Shown here: in pieces, positions 34,622 through 42,490 of the stretch | Layout of the letters: each line of letters begins with the position of its first letter | How positions within the stretch are numbered: the stretch's first letter is position 1 | Source of the DNA: Oscillospiraceae bacterium | GTDB taxonomy: Bacteria > Bacillota > Clostridia > Oscillospirales > Oscillospiraceae | Direction of reading: 5' to 3' | Assembly: GCA_024697625.1 (NCBI GenBank) | Contig: JAILFJ010000046.1 | Coordinates: 1 to 60,863 of the forward strand | DNA length: 60,863 nt | Position numbers and translations under genes: made by a program | Notes under the pieces: model-generated | Databases searched by the model: none | What the model was told of the DNA's origin: nothing | Seen by the model: only the letters and a program-made list of their open reading frames with translations

Positions 34622-35800
34622 ATGAAGGAATTTGAACTCAAATACGGCTGCAACCCCAATCAGAAGCCCGCGCGCATCTACATGAAGGACGGCTCCGAGC
34701 TTCCCGTAACCGTGCTCAACGGGCGCCCCGGCTACATCAACTTTCTTGACGCGCTGAACTCCTGGCAGCTTGTCAGGGAACTCCGGGAGGCCACCGGCCT
34801 GCCGGCCGCTGCCTCCTTCAAGCACGTCTCCCCAGCCGGCGCGGCGGTCGGTCTGCCCCTGAGCGAGACCGACCGTCAGATCTACTTTGTGGCGGAGGAC
34901 GCCGAGCTCTCCCCCATCGCCTGCGCCTATATCCGCGCGCGGGGCGCTGACCGCCTCTGTTCCTACGGCGACTGGGCGGCCCTGAGCGAGACCTGCGACG
35001 CCGCGACCGCCGCCTATCTCAGGGACGAGGTCTCGGACGGCATCATCGCTCCCGGCTATACCGAGCAGGCCCTCGCCATCCTCAGGACCAAGAAGAAGGG
35101 CAATTACAACATCGTGCAGATTGACCCCTCCTACGTCCCCGCCGCCCAGGAGTGCAAGGACGTCTTCGGCGTGAGTTTTGAGCAGGGGCACAACAATTTC
35201 AGGATCGATGAGAGCCTCCTCAGCAACATTGTCACCAAAAACACCGCTCTGCCACGGCAGGCGAAGATTGACATGATCGTCGCGCTCATCACGCTGAAAT
35301 ACACCCAGTCCAACTCGGTCTGCTATGTCAAGGACGGCCAGGCCATCGGTGTCGGCGCCGGACAGCAGAGCCGTATCCACTGCACCCGCCTCGCCGGTCA
35401 GAAGGCCGACAACTGGTACCTGCGGCAGCATCCGAAGGTGCTGGCTCTGCAGTTTGTAGACGGCATCCGCCGCCCCGACCGCGACAACGCCATCGACGTC
35501 TATCTCTCTGACGAGTACGAGGACGTGCTGCGCGAGGGCGAATGGCAGCGGATCTTCAGGTCCAGACCCGAGGTGCTGACCGCCGAGGAGAAAAAAGCCT
35601 GGATTGCCACCCAGAGCGGCGTTACCTGCGGTTCCGACGCCTTCTTCCCCTTCGGCGACAATGTGGAGCGCGCCCGCAGGTCCGGGGTGCAGTATATTGC
35701 CGAGCCGGGCGGCTCCATCCGTGACGACCACGTGATCGAGACTGCTGACAGGTATAACATGGTCATGGCCTTTACGGGCATGCGGCTGTTCCACCACTGA
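34622..35800 (+). CDS. purH: Stand-alone AICAR formyltransferase (PurH C-terminal domain only)
   Basis: 392 residues. They correspond to the transformylase part of PurH, with KYGCNPNQKPAR at the start, the SFKHVSPAGAA segment (catalytic Lys-His) and DAFFPFGDNVERA near the end. The inosinicase domain found at the N terminus of ordinary PurH is absent and is replaced by the separate PurO-like protein encoded just upstream. It uses 10-formyl-THF. GGGAG is 10 bases before the ATG. Confidence 0.93.
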   Translation: MKEFELKYGCNPNQKPARIYMKDGSELPVTVLNGRPGYINFLDALNSWQLVRELREATGLPAAASFKHVSPAGAAVGLPLSETDRQIYFVAEDAELSPIACAYIRARGADRLCSYGDWAALSETCDAATAAYLRDEVSDGIIAPGYTEQALAILRTKKKGNYNIVQIDPSYVPAAQECKDVFGVSFEQGHNNFRIDESLLSNIVTKNTALPRQAKIDMIVALITLKYTQSNSVCYVKDGQAIGVGAGQQSRIHCTRLAGQKADNWYLRQHPKVLALQFVDGIRRPDRDNAIDVYLSDEYEDVLREGEWQRIFRSRPEVLTAEEKKAWIATQSGVTCGSDAFFPFGDNVERARRSGVQYIAEPGGSIRDDHVIETADRYNMVMAFTGMRLFHH

Positions 35801-35814
35801 TCCGGAGGCATTCC

Positions 35815-37083
35815 ATGAAGATTCTTGTCGTAGGGAGCGGCGGGCGCGAGCACGCTGTCATCCGAAAGCTCAGAGAGAATCCTACAGTCACGGAGATCTT
35901 TGCCCTGCCCGGCAACGGCGGGATCGCCGCAGACGCCGTGTGCGTCCCCATCGGTGCCAGGGACATCCCGGCAATCCGGGACTTTGCCGTAAGCGAGGGG
36001 ATCGACTACGCGGTCGTGACGCCTGACGATCCGCTGGTGCTCGGCTGTGTGGATGCCCTCGAAGAAGCGGGGATCCCCTGCTTCGGGCCCCGGGCGGATG
36101 CCGCCATCATCGAGGGCAGCAAAGTCTTCTCCAAGACGCTGATGCAGAAATACGGGATCCCCACCGCCCGTTTTGAGAGTTTTGACAGGCTTGACGCGGC
36201 ACTGCGGTATCTCGAGACCGCAGCGCTTCCCACGGTCGTGAAGGCCGACGGACTCGCCCTCGGCAAGGGTGTGATCATCGCCCGGACAAGGGAAGAGGCC
36301 CGCAGGGCTGTCACCGCAATGATGCAGGAGGGCAGATTCGGCCGAAGCGGCGAGCGGGTGGTCATCGAGGAATATCTCGAAGGCCCGGAGGTCTCGGTGC
36401 TGGCCTTCACGGACAGCCGGACACTGGTCCCGATGGTCTCCTCCATGGACCACAAGCGCGCCCTGGACGGCGACCGCGGTCTCAACACCGGGGGCATGGG
36501 AACCGTCGCGCCGAACCCGTACTATACCGAAGAGATTGCCGCCCGCTGCATGGACGAGATCTTTCTCCCGACCGTGCGTGCGATGAATGCCGAGGGCCGT
36601 CCCTTCAAGGGCTGCCTGTATTTTGGCCTCATGCTGACGGAGGATGGGCCGAAGGTCATCGAATACAACTGCCGCTTCGGCGATCCTGAGACCCAGGTGG
36701 TGCTGCCGCTGCTGGAGAGCGACCTGCTCACCGTGATGCGCGCCGTGACCGAGGAGCGTCTCGACGAAGTCGAGGTCAGATTCCGCAGCCGTCACGCCTG
36801 CTGCGTCATTCTCGCATCCGAGGGCTATCCGGAGCATTACGAAAAGGGCTATCCCCTGGAGATCCCCGAGGCCGTGCGCCCGCAGGTCTATGTGGCCGGC
36901 GCAGCGCTGAAGGATGGGCAGCTTGTCACCGGAGGGGGGCGCGTCGTCGGCTGCACCGCGGTGGCCGATACGCTCGCAGAGGCTGTCGCAGGGGCTTACG
37001 CCGTCGCCGATCAGGTTCAGTTCAAAAACCGCTTCTGCCGCCGTGACATCGGCGCGCGGGCGCTGACAGTAAAAGAGGGCTGA
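35815..37083 (+). CDS. purD: Phosphoribosylamine-glycine ligase (GAR synthetase)
   Basis: 422 residues, ATP-grasp fold: KILVVGSGGREHAVI at the start, VVKADGLALGKGV for ATP binding, and RFGDPETQVVLP with metal ligands. GGAGG lies 6 bases before the ATG. It acts on the unstable phosphoribosylamine made by the PurF-like protein. Confidence 0.96.
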   Translation: MKILVVGSGGREHAVIRKLRENPTVTEIFALPGNGGIAADAVCVPIGARDIPAIRDFAVSEGIDYAVVTPDDPLVLGCVDALEEAGIPCFGPRADAAIIEGSKVFSKTLMQKYGIPTARFESFDRLDAALRYLETAALPTVVKADGLALGKGVIIARTREEARRAVTAMMQEGRFGRSGERVVIEEYLEGPEVSVLAFTDSRTLVPMVSSMDHKRALDGDRGLNTGGMGTVAPNPYYTEEIAARCMDEIFLPTVRAMNAEGRPFKGCLYFGLMLTEDGPKVIEYNCRFGDPETQVVLPLLESDLLTVMRAVTEERLDEVEVRFRSRHACCVILASEGYPEHYEKGYPLEIPEAVRPQVYVAGAALKDGQLVTGGGRVVGCTAVADTLAEAVAGAYAVADQVQFKNRFCRRDIGARALTVKEG

Positions 37084-37084
37084 G

Positions 37085-40000
37085 ATGGTCTATCGAATCT
37101 ATGTGGAAAAAAAGCCGGGACTCGATCAGGAGGCCCAGGCGCTGCTGAACGATGTGCGCACCCTGCTCGGCATCCGCTCGCTGGAACGTGTGCGGCTTCT
37201 GAACCGCTACGACGCCGAAGGCCTGAGCCGCGAGCTTTTTGACTACGCGGTGCGCACGGTCTTCTCCGAGCCGCAGCTCGACTGTGCCGTGGAGGAACCG
37301 GACCTGGGTCGGGCGACGGTCTTTGCGGTGGAGTATCTGCCCGGTCAGTTCGATCAGCGCGCCGACTCCGCCGCCCAGTGCATTCAGCTTCTCTCCCGGG
37401 GGGAGCGGCCGGCGGTGCGCTCGGCAAGGGTCTATGCGCTCTACGGCGCGCTCTCCTCCGGGGAGCTCGCAGAGATCAAAAAATATGTCATCAATCCCGT
37501 TGAGGCCCGCGAGGCCGCTCTCGGAAATTCCGAGACCCTCGCCCTCCGTTATGAGATCCCCACCGAAGTCGAGACACTGACCGGCTTCAACGCGCTGAGC
37601 CGCGGGGAGCTGGAGGATTTTATACGCCGCCGCGGTCTCGCGATGGACCTGGACGACATTGCCTTCTGTCAGGAGTACTTCCGCTCCGAAGGCCGCGAGC
37701 CTACCGTCACGGAGATCCGTGTCCTCGACACCTACTGGTCGGATCACTGCCGTCACACCACCTTCAACACGGTCATCGACCGTGTCCGCTTTGAGGACTC
37801 GCTGCTCCGGAAGACCTATGAGGATTATCTGCGCACACGGGAGCAACTCGGCCGCGACAGACCCGTCTGCCTTATGGACCTCGCGACCCTGGCGGTCAGG
37901 GATCTTCGCGCCCGCGGGAAGCTCGACCGGCTGGACGAGAGCGAGGAGATCAACGCCTGTACGGTGAAGATCAGCGTCGAGGCCGACGGCAAAACCGAGC
38001 CCTGGCTGCTGCTCTTCAAGAACGAAACCCACAATCACCCGACCGAGATCGAGCCCTTCGGCGGCGCGGCCACCTGCATCGGCGGCGCAATCCGCGATCC
38101 CCTCTCCGGGCGCGCCTACGTCTACGGCGCGATGCGCGTCACCGGCGCCGCTGACCCGACCGTTCCGGTAAGCGAGACCATCCCCGGCAAGCTTCCCCAG
38201 CGAAAGCTCGTCACCACCGCAGCGGCCGGCTACTCCTCCTACGGAAACCAGATCGGGCTTGCAACCGGAATCGTGAACGAGCTGTATCATCCGGGCTACG
38301 CCGCCAAGCGCATGGAGATCGGGGCAGTCATCGCCGCCGCCCCGGCGGAGAACGTGCGCCGCGAGCGCCCGACGCCGGGCGACGCGGTCATCCTGCTGGG
38401 CGGCAGCACCGGCCGCGACGGGATCGGCGGCGCGACCGGCTCTTCCAAAGCCCATAACGCCCACTCCGTCGAGACCTGCGGCGCCGAAGTGCAGAAGGGC
38501 AACGCCCCCGAAGAGCGCAAGCTGCAGCGTCTGTTCCGGAACCGTGAGGCCTGCCGGCTCATCAAGCGCTGCAACGACTTCGGGGCGGGCGGGGTCTCCG
38601 TCGCCATCGGCGAACTCGCCGACGGGCTGGAGATCGACCTCAATGCCGTCCCCCGCAAATACGAGGGGCTTGACGGCACCGAGCTCGCGATCAGCGAATC
38701 GCAGGAGCGTATGGCCGTGGTTGTGGAGGCAAAGGACGTACCGCGCTTTCTCGCCCTCGCAGAGAGCGAGAACCTCCAGGCCTGCCAGGTCGCCGCTGTC
38801 TCGGCAGAGCCAAGGCTCCGGATGCACTGGAACGGGAAAAACATTGTGGATCTCAGCCGCGCCTTTCTCGACACCAACGGTGCGGACAAGCACGTCTCGG
38901 CCGAGGTCGCCGCGCCTCAGGATTACCGCAGGACCGTCTCGGGCGGCTTCGTCCCGAATCTCCGTGCCCTGGTCAGCGATCTCAACTGCTGCTCTCACCG
39001 CGGTCTGTCCGAGCGCTTTGACTCCACCATCGGCGCAGGTACGGTGCTCATGCCCTTCGGCGGGAAGAACCAGCTCACGCCGATCCAGGCCATGGTTCAG
39101 AAGATCTCGATGGAGCATGCGCATACCGACGACTGCTCGCTGATGGCCTGGGGCTTTAATCCCTTCATCTCGGAAAAGAGCCCCTATCACGGGGCATATC
39201 TCGCAGTGGTCGAATCCGTCTGCAGGCTTGTCGCGACCGGCGCGGCCTTTGAGGACGTGTACCTGAGCTTCCAGGAGTACTTTGAACGGCTCGGCAGGGA
39301 TGAAAAGCGCTGGGGCAAGCCCCTCGCGGCCTTGCTCGGTGCCTTCCGGGCCCAGGAGGAGCTCGGTATCGGCGCCATAGGAGGCAAGGATTCGATGAGC
39401 GGCAGTTTCGAAAACCTGGACGTGCCGCCCACGCTGGTGTCCTTCGCGGTCACGGCCGACAAGGCCTCGCATATCATCTCTCCCGAGTGCAAACAGGCCG
39501 GGCACCGGCTCTACCGCCTCGCCCCGCAGTACGGTGCGGACGGTCTGCCTGAAGCGGGCTCTCTCCTTTCGCTCTTTGATACCGTCACCGCTCTTCAGCG
39601 CAGCGGCAGAGTCTTCGCCTGCTGCACACCGGGGCTCGGCGGTGTCGCCGAAGCGGTATTCAAGATGTGCATCGGCAACGGATTCGGCTTTCGCTTTGAG
39701 GACGGTCTCTCCCCCGACGCGCTGTTCGGCTATGATTACGGTGCGTTTCTGCTGGAGGCGGAGGAGGAGATCCCCGGGGCCCGCTGTCTCGGAACCGTCA
39801 CCGACGAGGCGCTCTTCCGCTTTGAAGACGAGAGCATCCCGCTGAGCGAACTGCTCACGCTCTATGAAAACCGTCTTGAGCCGGTCTATCCCTGCAACAT
39901 CCCCGATGCGGTGATGCCGCTGGAGGCCTTCTCCTGCCACACACAGAGCCGCGCTGTCCCCGCTGTGAAGCATGCCCGCCCGAAGGTGCTGATCCCGGTC

Positions 40001-40774
40001 TTTCCCGGGACGAACTGTGAGTACGACAGTCTGAGGGCTGTGCGCGACGCAGGCGCCGAGGGGGAGATTCTTGTTGTCAACAACCTGAGTGCCGACGGCA
40101 TCGCCCGCAGCATCGAGCGCTTTGCCGCCGCCCTGAGAGAGGCGCAGATGGTCTTCATCCCCGGCGGCTTCTCGGGCGGCGACGAGCCGGACGGCTCGGG
40201 CAAGTTCATCACCGCCTTCTTCCGGGCAGCTGCTGTCAGAGAGGGCGTCACGGATCTGCTGGAACACCGCGACGGGCTGATGTGCGGCATCTGCAACGGC
40301 TTTCAGGCGCTCATCAAGCTCGGCCTCGTCCCCTACGGGAAGATCCTCGACACCGATGAAAACTGCCCCACTCTGACCTTCAACCGCATCGGCCGCCACC
40401 AGTCGAGGATCGTGCGCACCCGCATCGCTTCAAACAAGTCCCCCTGGCTCGCGCTCACCCGGGTCGGCGACATCGTCTGCGTCCCCATCTCCCACGGTGA
40501 GGGTCGTTTCCTCGCCGGCGAGGAACTTGTACGCGAACTTGCGGCCAACGGCCAGATCGCAACACAGTACGTCGATCTGGAGGGGAATGTCAGCGCGGAC
40601 GTACATTATAATCCCAACGGCTCCATCTTCGGCATCGAGGGCATCACCTCGCCCGACGGCCGCGTCTTCGGCAAGATGGGGCATTCCGAACGCATTGGCA
40701 AAGATCTGTACCTCAACGTTCCCGGCAGTTACGATCTCAGGATGTTTGAATCCGCAGTACGGTACTTTCAGTGA
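37085..40774 (+). CDS. purL: Phosphoribosylformylglycinamidine synthase, single-chain
   Basis: 1229 residues. An N-terminal PurS-like part is followed by two AIR-synthetase-like halves (TYWSDHCRHTTF with catalytic His near 220; NETHNHPTEIEPFGGAATC near 315) and a C-terminal glutamine amidotransferase with nucleophile in CGICNGFQAL and PGGFSGGDEPDGSGKF. It makes FGAM from FGAR, glutamine and ATP. It begins one base after the purD stop codon and closes the operon. A 9-bp hairpin is centred on its stop codon. Confidence 0.96.
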   Translation: MVYRIYVEKKPGLDQEAQALLNDVRTLLGIRSLERVRLLNRYDAEGLSRELFDYAVRTVFSEPQLDCAVEEPDLGRATVFAVEYLPGQFDQRADSAAQCIQLLSRGERPAVRSARVYALYGALSSGELAEIKKYVINPVEAREAALGNSETLALRYEIPTEVETLTGFNALSRGELEDFIRRRGLAMDLDDIAFCQEYFRSEGREPTVTEIRVLDTYWSDHCRHTTFNTVIDRVRFEDSLLRKTYEDYLRTREQLGRDRPVCLMDLATLAVRDLRARGKLDRLDESEEINACTVKISVEADGKTEPWLLLFKNETHNHPTEIEPFGGAATCIGGAIRDPLSGRAYVYGAMRVTGAADPTVPVSETIPGKLPQRKLVTTAAAGYSSYGNQIGLATGIVNELYHPGYAAKRMEIGAVIAAAPAENVRRERPTPGDAVILLGGSTGRDGIGGATGSSKAHNAHSVETCGAEVQKGNAPEERKLQRLFRNREACRLIKRCNDFGAGGVSVAIGELADGLEIDLNAVPRKYEGLDGTELAISESQERMAVVVEAKDVPRFLALAESENLQACQVAAVSAEPRLRMHWNGKNIVDLSRAFLDTNGADKHVSAEVAAPQDYRRTVSGGFVPNLRALVSDLNCCSHRGLSERFDSTIGAGTVLMPFGGKNQLTPIQAMVQKISMEHAHTDDCSLMAWGFNPFISEKSPYHGAYLAVVESVCRLVATGAAFEDVYLSFQEYFERLGRDEKRWGKPLAALLGAFRAQEELGIGAIGGKDSMSGSFENLDVPPTLVSFAVTADKASHIISPECKQAGHRLYRLAPQYGADGLPEAGSLLSLFDTVTALQRSGRVFACCTPGLGGVAEAVFKMCIGNGFGFRFEDGLSPDALFGYDYGAFLLEAEEEIPGARCLGTVTDEALFRFEDESIPLSELLTLYENRLEPVYPCNIPDAVMPLEAFSCHTQSRAVPAVKHARPKVLIPVFPGTNCEYDSLRAVRDAGAEGEILVVNNLSADGIARSIERFAAALREAQMVFIPGGFSGGDEPDGSGKFITAFFRAAAVREGVTDLLEHRDGLMCGICNGFQALIKLGLVPYGKILDTDENCPTLTFNRIGRHQSRIVRTRIASNKSPWLALTRVGDIVCVPISHGEGRFLAGEELVRELAANGQIATQYVDLEGNVSADVHYNPNGSIFGIEGITSPDGRVFGKMGHSERIGKDLYLNVPGSYDLRMFESAVRYFQ

Positions 40775-40782
40775 AGTACCGT
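40759..40782 (+). terminator. Hairpin centred on the purL stop codon
   Basis: ACGGTACTT (40759-40767) pairs perfectly with AAGTACCGT (40774-40782) around a 6-base loop containing the TGA stop. There is no T-tract. It may slow ribosomes or protect the 3' end. Confidence 0.4.
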
Positions 40783-40790
40783 CAAGGCCC

Positions 40791-40831
40791 TGAGCGAGGC
40801 TCCGGGCGAGACGTTGAGCGAGGCTCCGGGC
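40791..40831. repeat. Tandem-like 17-bp direct repeat
   Basis: TGAGCGAGGCTCCGGGC occurs at 40791-40807 and again at 40815-40831, separated by 7 bases. The meaning is unknown. Confidence 0.7.
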
Positions 40832-40879
40832 ATGGTCTCGTCAGCGATCGTTCCTGAGCCAGACCACAGACATCTGAAA

Positions 40880-40933
40880 TACACAGCACCCGGAACCGGT
40901 CTGTCTGTCCAGACCGGTTCCGGGTGCTGTGTA
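40880..40933. terminator. Perfect 24-bp hairpin between the pur operon and the lipoprotein gene
   Basis: The arms 40880-40903 and 40910-40933 are exactly complementary with a 6-base loop. It sits between convergent genes, 36 bases from the lipoprotein stop. No T-tract follows on either strand, so Rho-independent termination would be atypical. The perfect symmetry would work for both transcripts. Confidence 0.65.
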
Positions 40934-40969
40934 TGGTATGGGTGATGCTGTAATCAGAGTCTGTGCTGC

Positions 40970-41854
40970 TTACTCCGGCAGCTCGATCTCGGCAACGCTG
41001 TCGAAGTCCGAGAGGGTCACGGCGAGGCTGATGCGGTTGATGCTGACTTCAGCGGGTGCATCCTCCCCAGCCGAAGAGGCGATCATCCCGCGGACCAGAT
41101 CCGAATCCGCCAGGGTCTGTACCGTCTCGGTCAGGTCCGCCTCTCCCTTTACCGGCATGCCGCCGTCCTCACCGATCCAGAGCGAGAGCTGAATCGGCTT
41201 CTGCGCGTTCAGATCGAGCATGCCCCTGAGCTGTTCGACAGTCAGCTGGCTGTTCCCCATTGCGCTCAGAATACCCTCATAGAGGCTCTCCTCCGCACCG
41301 GAGTCCACGACCGCCTTTGCCCAGTCAAAGGTAGCGTCATAGCGCTTTGCCGAGCTGCCGTTGACCTCCTCGGCGCCCATCGCCGTGAAGCTGCTGATGG
41401 GAATGCTGCCCGCATCCTTCAGGCTGGAGAGGTCAAACGAGCCCGCTCCCTTCAGCTTCTCGGAAATCGCCGAGGTTTCGCACAGCGCCTTCTCCGTCCA
41501 GGTCTCTCCCCGGTCCATGGAGTACCAGACCGTAAACTGTCCGTCCACGTCGCCGCCGACGGCCATCACGCTCGCCATCGTCGCGCCCATCATGGTGAGC
41601 TTCAGATCCGCCTGAAAGCGCAGCCTGTCAAAGCGCAGATCCACGCTTCCGCCCGCGCCGAGATTCAAACGGTCCGAAGAGTCTCCGGATGTGTCGACAT
41701 CGATAACTGCCTCCGGCTCGGCGTGGACGCTCTGGACCTTGAGCAGCTTCAGCGCGGATCTGGCGACAGCCAGGTCCTTGAGTCCGCAGCCGGTCAGGCA
41801 GAAGAGCAGCACAGCTCCCAGAAGCAGCGCCAGGATTCTTTTCCCGTACTTCAT
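40970..41854 (-). CDS. Secreted lipoprotein of unknown function
   Basis: 294 residues. The N terminus KRILALLLGAVLLFCLTGCG is a lipoprotein signal with lipobox LTGC (Cys about 23), so the mature protein should be anchored on the outer face of the membrane. The rest alternates polar and hydrophobic strands (a VDLRFDRLRFQADLKLTM-like pattern) and includes WYSMDRGETWTEK, recalling beta-rich LppX/DUF6612-type lipoproteins. That likeness is weak. AGGAGGG lies 6 bases before the ATG. It is a single gene between two terminators or promoters. Confidence 0.8.
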   Translation of the reverse strand: MKYGKRILALLLGAVLLFCLTGCGLKDLAVARSALKLLKVQSVHAEPEAVIDVDTSGDSSDRLNLGAGGSVDLRFDRLRFQADLKLTMMGATMASVMAVGGDVDGQFTVWYSMDRGETWTEKALCETSAISEKLKGAGSFDLSSLKDAGSIPISSFTAMGAEEVNGSSAKRYDATFDWAKAVVDSGAEESLYEGILSAMGNSQLTVEQLRGMLDLNAQKPIQLSLWIGEDGGMPVKGEADLTETVQTLADSDLVRGMIASSAGEDAPAEVSINRISLAVTLSDFDSVAEIELPE

Positions 41855-41918
41855 AGTTTCCCTCCTGAATCATTTTCACAGAATTCTGCGCCGTCTGATC
41901 CGGCGCTTTATGTCCTGT

Positions 41919-41946
41919 ATTATACATGATCTCTTCCCCGGATAAA
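41919..41946 (-). promoter_or_regulatory. Possible promoter of the lipoprotein gene
   Basis: Minus strand TTTATC (41946-41941), 16 bases, TATAAT (41924-41919). The -10 is perfect and the -35 weak. Confidence 0.4.
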
Positions 41947-42135
41947 AGAACAAATTCTGAATTCTTCCTTCCGGACCTTCCTTCCGGACCTTCGCCGGCC
42001 TGCTGCCGGCCGGCATCGGATGTCCCTCTGTCCGGTCGTCTCCCGCGCTCCAAGCAGCGGCCCTTTCTGCGCTCCCATTGCTGTTTTTCACAGTAGGAAC
42101 TGCGTTCCGGCGGAAACATTCTGTAACAGTAACAA
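41947..42135. other. Intergenic stretch with no recognised gene
   Basis: It contains two adjacent copies of CTTCCGGACCTTC and the small palindromic GCCGGC cluster near 41995. No credible ribosome site or coding pattern was seen. Confidence 0.5.
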
Positions 42136-42164
42136 TTGACAAAGCCGTTTATCCCGTGTATAAT
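42136..42164 (+). promoter_or_regulatory. Perfect-consensus promoter of the valS T-box transcript
   Basis: TTGACA (42136-42141), exactly 17 bases, TATAAT (42159-42164). Transcription would start near 42171 at the beginning of the T-box. Confidence 0.88.
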
Positions 42165-42170
42165 TCAGAA

Positions 42171-42472
42171 GCTTTCGTAAGAGAGTACGTGCGCTGTGAA
42201 GGGCAGGAGTACGCGGTTTGGTGCAGCACAGAGAAGAGACGGTCGGTGAGAGTCTCTCTGCAGAGTCGCGGAAGGTCGGCCCGGAGCGTCCTGTCTGAAG
42301 GTTTTTCTGCTTAGCCGGGGTTTGGCTTCGGTGCGGGAATTCTGCGTAGGATCGGCGTCCGCCCGCGAAAAGGGCTCTCGAGTGCCGCATACACGGGTTC
42401 CTGTGTGCGGAATTCAGGTGGTACCGCGGTTTCTGCCGTCCTGAGGTTTTTCCTTGGGGCGGATTATTTTTT
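42171..42472 (+). ncRNA. T-box riboswitch controlling valS
   Basis: The T-box sequence AGGTGGTACCGCGG (42416-42429) is followed by TTTCTG and CCGTCCTG, giving the canonical antiterminator: CAGG with CCTG and CGG with CCG around the TGGTACC bulge. The bulge TGGT would pair with a tRNA ending ACCA, as tRNA-Val does. Upstream, stem I shows AGAGAG/CTCTCT, an AGTA segment and a CTGTG/CACAG upper stem. The only valine codon well placed in the 3' side of the specifier loop is GTC at 42242-42244, so GUC is the probable specifier. Uncharged tRNA-Val would stabilise the antiterminator and switch valS on. Confidence 0.93.
42436..42472 (+). terminator. T-box terminator hairpin
   Basis: CCGTCCTGAGG (42436-42446) pairs with CCTTGGGGCGG (42452-42462) across 11 positions including G-U pairs, then ATTATTTTTT. 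It shares CCGTCCTG with the antiterminator, so the two are mutually exclusive. Confidence 0.88.
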
Positions 42473-42490
42473 ACAGGAGTGATGAAACCT

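Noticed and set aside
37022-40399. 1125-residue open frame antisense to purL
   Set aside because: In GC-rich DNA the strand opposite a real gene often stays open. The peptide is low-complexity and purL has complete catalytic motifs and a consistent start.
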